Below are positions 1 to 5,899 of a stretch of 7,310 nt of DNA, piece after piece (positions within the stretch are counted from its first letter, which is position 1; the number at the start of each line of letters is the position of its first letter). The stretch is taken from the NCBI GenBank assembly GCA_014376345.1, contig JACMRS010000190.1:1-7310 (forward strand). Reading direction: 5' to 3'. A program made the position numbers and the translations under genes. The stretch is from Bacteroidia bacterium. Lineage in GTDB: Bacteria > Bacteroidota > Bacteroidia > NS11-12g > UBA955. The notes beneath the pieces are model-generated. The model saw only the letters and a program-made list of their open reading frames with translations. It searched no databases and was not told the DNA's origin.

Positions 1-596
1 CCGAGTTTAGATTCCAATGTTTCTCCCTTTCCGATTTCAATTTCAGTAATCCTGTTACTTTCAAACATTTTTGGGGGATCATTCACACCCCGGGAAAATT
101 TCCTGTGAGATTTTTTCAATGTTATCTGACCGTTTTCCTGCAACTTTTCCATTGTCAGTTCTCCGTTTCGATATTCCCTTACTTCAAGATTTTTATCGGA
201 ATTTCTGACAAACTCTATCCGCAAATTTCCAAATTCATATATTCCGGTGTCAAGCCAACGTTCCTCTGTCATAACATCATGCCGGTAATTTTCTTGTTTT
301 AACAAAACTCCTTCACCACTATAATACAGAACTTCACCATTAAGAAAAGTTTCATTGCCACTTTTAGCATAATTTTCTGTTTTAATAAGTGTCGACAGTG
401 TATCAAAATATTGCCACAAACCGATCTTCAGACTAAGAGTTTGTTTACCTGCAATTGTAGATTTTCTTGATACAACAACAACTTTACCCTTGGATTTTAG
501 TGTTCCATCTTCGTAAAATGTCTCTACAATCTGCGCTTTGGAAGTGAGTGAAAAAAATAATGAAAGGCAAATTAAGGCTTTGTAAAATATCCGCAT
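1..596 (-). CDS. Secreted MORN/YwqK-like repeat protein, 3'-truncated by the window edge
   Basis: Reading the minus strand from the ATG at 596-594 gives 198 codons without a stop, running off the window at position 1. Residues 1-21 form a clear signal peptide: Arg/Lys near the start, a Leu/Phe-rich core, and Ser-Lys-Ala before a likely cleavage at Gln22. The mature part opens with FYEDGTLKSKGKV (27-39) and later has GLWQYFD (59-65) and GEVLYYSGEG. These short 'tyrosine-x-aspartate/serine-glycine' and 'G-x-W-x-Y' units are typical of MORN_2/YwqK-type repeats, which are common in exported Bacteroidota proteins of unknown role. A TAnnTTTG promoter element lies 23 bases upstream. The family is sometimes named 'YwqK antitoxin', but nothing here supports a toxin-antitoxin role. 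The signal peptide and open frame make the gene itself quite certain. The repeat assignment is moderate and the function unknown. Confidence 0.75.
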   Translation of the reverse strand, partial: MRIFYKALICLSLFFSLTSKAQIVETFYEDGTLKSKGKVVVVSRKSTIAGKQTLSLKIGLWQYFDTLSTLIKTENYAKSGNETFLNGEVLYYSGEGVLLKQENYRHDVMTEERWLDTGIYEFGNLRIEFVRNSDKNLEVREYRNGELTMEKLQENGQITLKKSHRKFSRGVNDPPKMFESNRITEIEIGKGETLESKL

Positions 597-619
597 TAGC
601 ACCAAAACGTAAAAGTAGA

Positions 620-646
620 CAAATTTAGTGTGTATTATTTTTCCAA
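620..646 (-). promoter_or_regulatory. Bacteroidota-type promoter for the secreted repeat protein
   Basis: On the minus strand, TAAATTTG (plus-strand 620-627) matches the Bacteroidota -7 consensus TAnnTTTG exactly. A TTG (plus-strand CAA at 644-646) lies 16 bases further upstream as a possible -33 element, one base short of the usual 17-23 spacing. The expected transcript start is about 18 bases before the ATG at 596. No Shine-Dalgarno sequence is visible, which is normal for this phylum. Confidence 0.5.
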
Positions 647-672
647 TGCTTTAAAATATGATCGATTTTAAC

Positions 673-716
673 GAAATTTGCGAAAGCGTTGCAGGTTTTT
701 CCTTCCTGCAAATTTC
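673..716 (+). promoter_or_regulatory. Overlapping inverted repeats in the uvrB upstream region
   Basis: Two perfect inverted repeats share a right arm. GAAATTTGC (673-681) is complementary to GCAAATTTC (708-716). TTGCAGG (689-695) is complementary to CCTGCAA (705-711) with a 9-base loop. Both use bases 708-711, so only one pairing can form at a time. The site ends 12 bases before the uvrB ATG. It could be an operator for a dimeric regulator or a leader RNA with two alternative hairpins. GAAATTTG at 673-680 is also one mismatch from the TAnnTTTG promoter element, so the uvrB promoter may overlap the left arm. No T-run follows, so a classical terminator is unlikely. The repeats are certain; the role is inference. 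Confidence 0.4.
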
Positions 717-728
717 AATTAATATAAA

Positions 729-2750
729 ATGCCATTTAAATTAGTATCAGATTATAAACCTACCGGCGATCAGCCTACTGCAATTGCACAGTTAACAGCT
801 GGTATTCAGGAAGGTACTCATTCGCAAACCCTGCTGGGTGTAACAGGTAGTGGTAAAACATTTACCATGGCCAACGTTATTGAAAATGTTCAAAGACCAA
901 TTTTGGTTTTAAGTCATAACAAAACTCTGGTAGCTCAGCTTTATGGTGAATTTAAACAGTTTTTCCCTGAAAGCGCTGTTGAATATTTCGTGAGTTATTA
1001 TGATTATTATCAACCGGAAGCCTTTATTCCAACCACTGGAACTTTTATAGAAAAGGACCTCAACATTAATGAGGAAATTGAGAAAATGCGTCTTCATACA
1101 GTTTCAAGTTTGCTGAGTGGACGAAGAGATGTACTGGTAGTGGCTTCTGTAAGTTGCATTTATGGTGCAGGAAATCCAAATGATTTTGAAGGAAGTATTA
1201 TCTGGTTAAGCAAAGGAAAAAAACTGTCAAGAAACACTTTGCTTTTTAGTTTGGTTAATAGTTTGTACAGCCGCACCACTGCTGAATTTAAACGCGGTAC
1301 ATTTAGAGTTAAAGGCGACAATGTAGATGTCTTTCTGGCTTACAATGATTATGCTTACCGCATTACTTTTTTTGGAAATGAAATAGAAGAAATATATTCT
1401 TTCGATCCTATATCAGGAATTAAATTCGAAAATCACGAAGAAGTTTCAATTTACCCTGCCAATATTTATGTTTCTGCTCCTGAAAGAATGAAAAGTATTA
1501 TTTATGAGATTCAGGATGATCTTGTAAAACAAATGGAGTTTTTTACAGAAAATGGCAAACCTCTTGAAGCCAAAAGACTTGAAGAGCGTGTAAACTTTGA
1601 TCTTGAAATGATTCGTGAACTCGGTTATTGCAGCGGTATCGAAAATTACAGCCGCTATATGGACCGCAGAACTCCGGGTGAAAGGCCTTTCTGTTTGCTG
1701 GATTATTTCCCGAAAGATTTTTTGTTGATTGTTGATGAAAGTCACGTAAGTATGCCACAATTGCGGGCCATGTATGGCGGCGACCGTGCAAGAAAAATCA
1801 ATCTTGTGGATTATGGATTCAGACTTCCTGCTGCAATGGATAACAGGCCGCTAAAATTCGAAGAATTTATGACAATAGTGCCTCAGGTTGTTTATGTAAG
1901 TGCAACGCCGGCAGACTTTGAAATCAGGGAAAGTGAAGGTGTTGTAGTTGAACAAGTAATCAGACCAACAGGACTATTAGAGCCTGAAATAGAAATAAGA
2001 CCTTGCGTCAATCAGGTGGATGATTTATTGGACGAAATTGACGAACGCATTAAAATGGGCGACCGTATTTTAGTAACAACACTTACAAAAAGAATGGCCG
2101 AAGAGCTTACTAAATACATGGGTAAACTGGGAATTAAATGTCGTTATATTCACAGTGAAGTTAAAACTCTCGACCGTGTAGAAATTTTGCGAGACCTGCG
2201 TTTGGGAACTTTTGATGTTTTAATTGGAATCAATCTTTTGAGGGAAGGTTTGGATTTACCTGAAGTGAGTTTGGTTGCAATTCTGGATGCTGATAAAGAA
2301 GGTTTTTTGAGAAGTGAAACAAGTTTGACACAAACTATTGGAAGGGCAGCCCGGAATGAACGCGGAAAAGTAATTATGTATGCAGATAAAATTACAGAAA
2401 GCATGCGAAAAACGATGGAAGAAACCGACCGCAAAAGAATTAAACAAATTGCCTATAATACAGAGCACGGTATCACTCCAAAAACGATTTTAAAAACCAA
2501 AGATGAGATTTTCAGATCTACGAGCGTGGCAGATTCTAAAAGACCTGATGCCGAGCCCGGCTATAACAGCAATGCAGAAAGCATGAGCCTTGCAGCTGAG
2601 GCAGAAATTTCATACATGAGTAATGAGCAAATTCAGAAAGCAATAAAAGACACTGAAAAAGCGATGCACAAAGCAGCTAAAGAAATGGAATTCATAGAAG
2701 CAGCAAGGTTGCGTGACCGACTTGAAGAGTTAAAGAAAAACAGGAGTTAA
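729..2750 (+). CDS. uvrB: UvrABC excision nuclease subunit B (UvrB)
   Basis: UvrB is the damage-verifying helicase-like subunit of nucleotide excision repair. It is loaded by UvrA, opens the DNA around the lesion and recruits UvrC for incision. At 673 residues it has normal family length, and its N-terminus (FKLVSDYKPTGDQP) fits the family, which supports the ATG at 729. Visible motifs in order: Walker A GVTGSGKT (37-44); the beta-hairpin motif starting YYDYYQPEA (90-98); Walker B DESH (336-339); SATP (391-394); helicase motif VI QTIGRAARN (535-543); and a C-terminal UVR domain (about 633-668) that contacts UvrC. Two hairpin positions differ from E. coli: Phe99 for Tyr101 and Gly104 for Asp106. 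Upstream lies an unusual inverted-repeat region, and 47-59 bases downstream starts a sugar permease that appears to have its own promoter. No frameshift or truncation is seen. Confidence 0.98.
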   Translation: MPFKLVSDYKPTGDQPTAIAQLTAGIQEGTHSQTLLGVTGSGKTFTMANVIENVQRPILVLSHNKTLVAQLYGEFKQFFPESAVEYFVSYYDYYQPEAFIPTTGTFIEKDLNINEEIEKMRLHTVSSLLSGRRDVLVVASVSCIYGAGNPNDFEGSIIWLSKGKKLSRNTLLFSLVNSLYSRTTAEFKRGTFRVKGDNVDVFLAYNDYAYRITFFGNEIEEIYSFDPISGIKFENHEEVSIYPANIYVSAPERMKSIIYEIQDDLVKQMEFFTENGKPLEAKRLEERVNFDLEMIRELGYCSGIENYSRYMDRRTPGERPFCLLDYFPKDFLLIVDESHVSMPQLRAMYGGDRARKINLVDYGFRLPAAMDNRPLKFEEFMTIVPQVVYVSATPADFEIRESEGVVVEQVIRPTGLLEPEIEIRPCVNQVDDLLDEIDERIKMGDRILVTTLTKRMAEELTKYMGKLGIKCRYIHSEVKTLDRVEILRDLRLGTFDVLIGINLLREGLDLPEVSLVAILDADKEGFLRSETSLTQTIGRAARNERGKVIMYADKITESMRKTMEETDRKRIKQIAYNTEHGITPKTILKTKDEIFRSTSVADSKRPDAEPGYNSNAESMSLAAEAEISYMSNEQIQKAIKDTEKAMHKAAKEMEFIEAARLRDRLEELKKNRS

Positions 2751-2758
2751 GTTTTTCA

Positions 2759-2792
2759 TTTGCTCCCATTTCTCAATAATTACTTATGTTTG
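2759..2792 (+). promoter_or_regulatory. Bacteroidota-type promoter for the sugar permease
   Basis: TTTG at 2759-2762 and TATGTTTG at 2785-2792 (exact match to TAnnTTTG), 22 bases apart, fit the Bacteroidota -33/-7 promoter with its known 17-23 spacing. The transcript would start at about 2797, almost on the ATG at 2798 and 13 bases before the ATG at 2810. This favours 2810 as the start codon, or else a leaderless message. It also implies the permease can be transcribed independently of uvrB. Confidence 0.6.
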
Positions 2793-2809
2793 CGTAAATG
2801 AGTTTCAAC

Positions 2810-4087
2810 ATGTCTGATAAACAATCAAGTAAAAACAATTCTGTCATTATTATTGGCGCACTTTTCTTTATTTTCGGATTTGTAACCTGGCTCAATGGTA
2901 CGCTAATTCCCTATTTACAGATTGCTTGTGAACTAACCAATAAGGAAGCTTATTTTATTACGTTTGCTTTTTATATTGCCTACTTTGTAATGGCAATTCC
3001 TTCCTCATATATCCTTCAAAAAACTGGTTTTAAAAACGGTATGATGGCCGGATTAATTGTAATGGCTGTTGGTGCGCTTATATTTATTCCTGCTGCAATT
3101 ACCCGCACTTACAGTGTTTTCCTTATTGGACTTTTTGTAATTGCTACCGGATTAACACTATTGCAAACAGCCGCCAATCCTTATGTCACTATTGTTGGAC
3201 CAATTGAAAGCGCAGCAAAACGAATCAGCATTATGGGTATCTGCAATAAAGTTGCAGGCATATTAAGTCCGGTAATTTTAGCCCCAATTGTTTTAAATAA
3301 GGCTGATGAGCTAAAGAAAACTCTTGCCGGAATGACTGCCACAGAGAGAATTCCGGTTCTTGACGATCTTTCTTCAAAAGTTATTGTGCCTTACATTGTT
3401 ATCACCATTGTATTATTATCGCTTGCTTTATGGATCCGTTTTTCAGGATTGCCCGAAATCGACGCGGTTGAAAATGCAGAAAGTGACTTTAACAAAATTG
3501 CAGACACTTCAAATCAGAAAACGAGTATTTTCCAATTTCCTTATTTAATATTGGGCGGATTAGCGATTTTCTTTTGTGTAGCTGTTGAAGTTATAGCGGC
3601 AGACACGATGGCAAATTATGGCAATTTTCAGGGTATCAAATTGGATGATGCCAAATATTTTCCTGCTTATACTTTGACAGCTATGGTAATTGGATACCTC
3701 ATTGGCATTGCAACTATTCCTAAATACCTTTCACAAAGAACTGCGTTAAAACTAACTGCTATAATTGGAATATTATTTACAATGGCCGCGCTTTTCAGCT
3801 CAGGTTATGTTTCTGTATTATTTATAGCATTACTTGGATTAGCAAACTCACTGATGTGGCCCGCAATCTGGCCTTTAGCATTAAATAAGCTCGGGAAATT
3901 CACTAAAACCGGTTCTTCTCTCCTGATTATGGGTATTGCAGGTGGAGCGGTTATGCCTGTAATTTATGGATCTGTTGCAGACATTTCAAATCTGCAAATG
4001 GCTTATTGGGTTTTAGTTCCCTGCTATATTTATATTCTATATTATGCCCTTTCAGGTTATAAAATGGGATTAAATACTCAACAATAA
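2810..4087 (+). CDS. Sugar MFS transporter, FucP/GluP (glucose/galactose/fucose permease) family
   Basis: This is a major facilitator superfamily permease of 425 residues with about 12 hydrophobic segments. It is expected in the inner membrane, importing a hexose or deoxyhexose with protons or sodium. Family signatures are the first helix FFIFGFVTWLNG, YISY-like IAYFVMAIPSSY, the loop KTGFKNGMM, LQTAANPY (about 118-125) and GPIESAAKRISIMGICNK. A hydrophilic central loop (roughly 205-225) separates the two six-helix halves. The E. coli FucP acidic residues Asp46 and Glu135 appear replaced by Gly (in LNGTLIP) and Gln119, as seems usual in the GluP branch, so coupling may differ from FucP. Start: an ATG at 2798 would add four residues, but the promoter at 2759-2792 puts the transcript start beside it, so I prefer 2810. 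The substrate cannot be told from sequence, and no sugar-catabolic gene is adjacent. Confidence 0.93.
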   Translation: MSDKQSSKNNSVIIIGALFFIFGFVTWLNGTLIPYLQIACELTNKEAYFITFAFYIAYFVMAIPSSYILQKTGFKNGMMAGLIVMAVGALIFIPAAITRTYSVFLIGLFVIATGLTLLQTAANPYVTIVGPIESAAKRISIMGICNKVAGILSPVILAPIVLNKADELKKTLAGMTATERIPVLDDLSSKVIVPYIVITIVLLSLALWIRFSGLPEIDAVENAESDFNKIADTSNQKTSIFQFPYLILGGLAIFFCVAVEVIAADTMANYGNFQGIKLDDAKYFPAYTLTAMVIGYLIGIATIPKYLSQRTALKLTAIIGILFTMAALFSSGYVSVLFIALLGLANSLMWPAIWPLALNKLGKFTKTGSSLLIMGIAGGAVMPVIYGSVADISNLQMAYWVLVPCYIYILYYALSGYKMGLNTQQ

Positions 4088-4110
4088 AATTATTTTGAAT
4101 TTATTTGTTG
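4079..4110. terminator. Candidate bidirectional terminator across both stop codons
   Basis: CAACAATAAAATT (4079-4091) and AATTTATTTGTTG (4098-4110) form an inverted repeat with 11 of 13 positions paired around a 6-base loop. It lies exactly where the permease (stop 4085-4087) and the convergent thioredoxin-like gene (stop 4103-4101) meet, so both stop codons are inside the stem. AT-rich arms give T-rich 3' halves in both directions. The stem is weak in G+C, so this is a candidate only. Confidence 0.4.
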
Positions 4111-4601
4111 GATAGCATTTTAGCCAGATCACTTTCTATTGATCTTTTTGGAGCTTCTACAATTGTACCGATTAGTCTTCCGTTAAAATAAACTAATACA
4201 GTTGGAATCAATGTATAAGTAATACCTGCAGGAACAGTGCCATTTGAATCTTTTTCTCTGTCAACACCAAACAATTGCACTGCTGATTGAGGAATGCCGG
4301 CTTTATCTATGATTTTAAGTAATTTTGGCAGCTGTTCTTTTGTATCGCTGCACCAGGTACCCATAATTACTACAAAAGAAAGACTGTCTTTTACAGCAGT
4401 TATCTTCTTCATTGGTCTTTTTGCAGGATTATAATCTGTTTTACCGCGCAGGTACCAACTATAATATTCCATATTTTTAAGAGAATCCTCTGTGAGTTTT
4501 CCCTTAATAATTCTATTGCCTTTCGAATCAAATGATATTTCTGGATTTTGGGACATAAGCAATAAAGGAGTTAAAAAAAATGTCAGAATGATAAACTTCA
4601 T
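4101..4601 (-). CDS. Exported thioredoxin-fold protein with a single cysteine
   Basis: This 166-residue protein begins with a signal peptide (MKFIILTFFLTPLLLMSQ), so it acts in the periplasm or envelope. The thioredoxin fold is indicated by a beta-strand followed by GTWCSDT (81-87) at the N-terminus of a helix, a second strand LFGVDRE (110-116), and the cis-proline signature LIPTVLVYFNGR (Pro133). The normal CxxC redox motif is reduced to CSDT: Cys84 is the only cysteine in the whole protein, so it cannot form an internal disulfide. Similar WCSD proteins occur in Bacteroidota and are usually annotated only as thioredoxin family. A role as thiol reductase, mixed-disulfide partner or non-redox chaperone is open. 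It is divergent from nfu and convergent with the permease. The ATG at 4601 is the only sensible start, because the next Met lies inside the signal peptide. Confidence 0.85.
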   Translation of the reverse strand: MKFIILTFFLTPLLLMSQNPEISFDSKGNRIIKGKLTEDSLKNMEYYSWYLRGKTDYNPAKRPMKKITAVKDSLSFVVIMGTWCSDTKEQLPKLLKIIDKAGIPQSAVQLFGVDREKDSNGTVPAGITYTLIPTVLVYFNGRLIGTIVEAPKRSIESDLAKMLSNK

Positions 4602-4605
4602 CCTT

Positions 4606-4613
4606 CAAAAATA
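4606..4613 (-). promoter_or_regulatory. Possible -7 element for the thioredoxin-fold gene
   Basis: On the minus strand TATTTTTG matches TAnnTTTG exactly, ending 4 bases before the ATG at 4601. A transcript from it would start about on the ATG and be leaderless. No TTG is seen at 17-23 bases upstream, and the tract is AT-rich, so a chance match is possible. Confidence 0.3.
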
Positions 4614-4669
4614 TTGAAAAAATCGATAAGAGCCATGTAAAATTGATATTTTAAACACGAGCATTGTAG

Positions 4670-4677
4670 TATCTTTG
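4670..4677 (+). promoter_or_regulatory. -7 promoter element for nfu
   Basis: TATCTTTG is an exact match to the Bacteroidota TAnnTTTG element and ends 19 bases before the nfu ATG, a normal leader length. A TTG at 4643-4645 could be the -33 element, but the 24-base spacer is slightly longer than usual. The leader is A-rich (AAAAAAAC directly before the ATG) with no Shine-Dalgarno sequence. Confidence 0.5.
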
Positions 4678-4696
4678 TATCCCTAATTAAAAAAAC

Positions 4697-5257
4697 ATGT
4701 CAGATTTTGTAACTATATACGCTGAGGCGACTCCTAACCCTGAAAGCATGAAATTTGTGGCCAGCCGCATGATTTTGCCTAATGATAGTGTGGATTATCG
4801 CACAAAAGAAAAAGCAGAGCATTCACCACTTGCTTTAGCTCTTTTCGAAAATTTTCAGTTTTGCAATGGTGTATTTATCATGAATAATTTTATTTCCATC
4901 ACCAAACTTCCGGATGTGATGTGGGTGGAATATATTCAACCAATCCGTGATTTTATAAAAGCATGGCTTGAAGAAGGCAAACCTGTAATTGATCCTCAAC
5001 ACAATCTGACACCTGAAGAAGAAGGTGAGATTGAACTTAAGATCAAAAAACTTCTTGACGAACATGTGAAGCCTGCTGTTGAAATGGATGGTGGTGCTAT
5101 CAGCTATAAATCTTTCAAAAACGGTGTTGTAACTGTTGTAATGAAAGGAAGCTGCAGTGGTTGCCCATCGTCTACAATGACTTTAAAATCAGGCATTGAA
5201 AACCTTCTAAAAAGAATGGTTCCTGAGGTTGAATCTGTTGAAGCTGAAGCTGAATAA
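4697..5257 (+). CDS. Nfu-type iron-sulfur cluster carrier (Nfu N-terminal + NifU C-terminal domains)
   Basis: Nfu proteins carry [4Fe-4S] clusters from the assembly scaffold to target enzymes in the cytoplasm. Two domains are visible in 186 residues. An N-terminal Nfu_N domain (about 4-95) has TPNPESMKF near its start and the segment PLALALFENFQFCNGVFI. A C-terminal NifU-like domain (about 111-183) has the cluster motif GSCSGCPSS with Cys153 and Cys156, preceded by the typical VEMDGGA. Two such CxxC motifs from a dimer bind the cluster. Cys56 in the N-terminal domain is outside the motif. This two-domain layout matches Nfu proteins of Bacteroidota, alphaproteobacteria and mitochondria (NFU1), and the length is normal. 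The ATG at 4697 follows a good promoter element. No suf or isc gene is next to it, so it appears to stand alone. The symbol nfu or nfuA would be reasonable, but naming varies. Confidence 0.95.
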   Translation: MSDFVTIYAEATPNPESMKFVASRMILPNDSVDYRTKEKAEHSPLALALFENFQFCNGVFIMNNFISITKLPDVMWVEYIQPIRDFIKAWLEEGKPVIDPQHNLTPEEEGEIELKIKKLLDEHVKPAVEMDGGAISYKSFKNGVVTVVMKGSCSGCPSSTMTLKSGIENLLKRMVPEVESVEAEAE

Positions 5258-5296
5258 TTTTTAAAACTAATTAAATTCATTTTATATTTCTTAAAT

Positions 5297-5315
5297 TGCG
5301 TTATAAAGTGACGCA
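5297..5315 (+). promoter_or_regulatory. Near-palindrome just upstream of the lipoprotein start
   Basis: TGCGTTA (5297-5303) and TGACGCA (5309-5315) pair across a 5-base centre TAAAG, six Watson-Crick pairs plus one T-G. It ends 7 bases before the ATG at 5323. It may be an operator of the form TGCGTyA-N5-TGACGCA or an RNA hairpin covering the ribosome entry site. No T-run follows in either direction, so it is unlikely to terminate nfu transcription. No exact TAnnTTTG element is seen for this gene; TATATTTC at 5283-5290 is one base off. Confidence 0.35.
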
Positions 5316-5322
5316 TAAAAAC

Positions 5323-5898
5323 ATGATTAGAATTATTTCCAAAACAGGTTTTCTTTTGATAACCCTTTCTGCATTTTTGCTTTCTTCATGCAAGAAAGAT
5401 AAAAATGATAACAACAACACCAATAACGATCAGAAACCTATTAGCACCGCAACAGTAACAACTGTCTATATTGAAGCGTTAGAAGAAAATGATTCAATGA
5501 GCCGTTTTTATGGTTGGAATGATGCTGACGGGCCGGGTGGAAATCAGCCTCTCTTTGATGCATTTGTTCTGAAAGCTAATAAATCTTATGAAATATTTTT
5601 GAACTTCGAAGATGGCACCAACTCATCCGCTATTGTCGACTTAAATAAAGATGTGATTAAGCCAAACAGTAATAATTATAAAATATGCATTACAGGTGAT
5701 CAGGGACTTGTGGCTACTGCAAAAGATAAAGATGGCAATGGCCGCGACCTTGGATTAGATTATAATATTATGGCGTTTCAAAAAGGCAATGGAAAATTAA
5801 AAATTACTATAAAAGATCAGAAAAACGTAAAAAATGGCGATTGCGATCCCGGTACAGTTTTCTGGTCGTTTGAATTTCCTCTGATCGTTACAGATTAA
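5323..5898 (+). CDS. Small envelope lipoprotein, 'DPDGxGGN' family of Bacteroidota, function unknown
   Basis: The first 22 residues are a lipoprotein signal peptide ending in LLSSC, with lipidated Cys23 followed by KKDKND and an Asn-rich linker (28-36). The protein (191 residues) is therefore anchored in the envelope. The body resembles, from memory, small Bacteroidota lipoproteins sometimes labelled 'type 1 periplasmic binding fold superfamily'. It has WNDADGPGGNQP (65-76), a strand-rich middle, DKDGNGRDLGLD (135-146) and NGKLKITIKDQ. The 135-146 segment has the spacing of an EF-hand-like calcium loop (D135, D137, N139, D146), though in this family it may only be a turn. Cys122 and Cys174 could form a disulfide. 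Start: a TTG at 5296 would extend the frame, but it would put nine residues before the signal peptide and lies in the near-palindrome, so the ATG at 5323 is chosen. It may be co-transcribed with nfu, 65 bases upstream. Confidence 0.85.
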   Translation: MIRIISKTGFLLITLSAFLLSSCKKDKNDNNNTNNDQKPISTATVTTVYIEALEENDSMSRFYGWNDADGPGGNQPLFDAFVLKANKSYEIFLNFEDGTNSSAIVDLNKDVIKPNSNNYKICITGDQGLVATAKDKDGNGRDLGLDYNIMAFQKGNGKLKITIKDQKNVKNGDCDPGTVFWSFEFPLIVTD

Positions 5899-5899
5899 T

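Noticed and set aside
105..302. Plus-strand open frame of 65 codons
   Set aside because: It is antisense to the secreted repeat protein, which has a signal peptide and an exact promoter match; the plus-strand frame has no recognisable features.
1..596. Toxin-antitoxin module suggested by the YwqK-antitoxin family name
   Set aside because: The protein has a signal peptide and no toxin gene is adjacent; the name is a known misleading label for MORN-like repeats.
1446..1791. Two minus-strand open frames inside uvrB
   Set aside because: They are antisense to conserved UvrB sequence and show no protein-family features.
3360..3548. Plus-strand open frame within the permease gene
   Set aside because: It is an out-of-frame shadow of a well-conserved transporter.
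4638..4653. TAAAAT-TGAT-ATTTTA inverted repeat between the thioredoxin-like gene and nfu
   Set aside because: It is purely AT-rich with 6-bp arms, expected by chance in such a tract, although it lies near the possible nfu -33 element.
4101..5257. Functional redox/Fe-S pair of the thioredoxin-like protein and Nfu
   Set aside because: The genes are divergent with separate promoter elements, and one product is exported while Nfu is cytoplasmic, so a direct partnership is unlikely.
5296..5322. TTG start for the lipoprotein
   Set aside because: It would place nine extra residues before a complete lipoprotein signal peptide; the ATG at 5323 gives a normal one.
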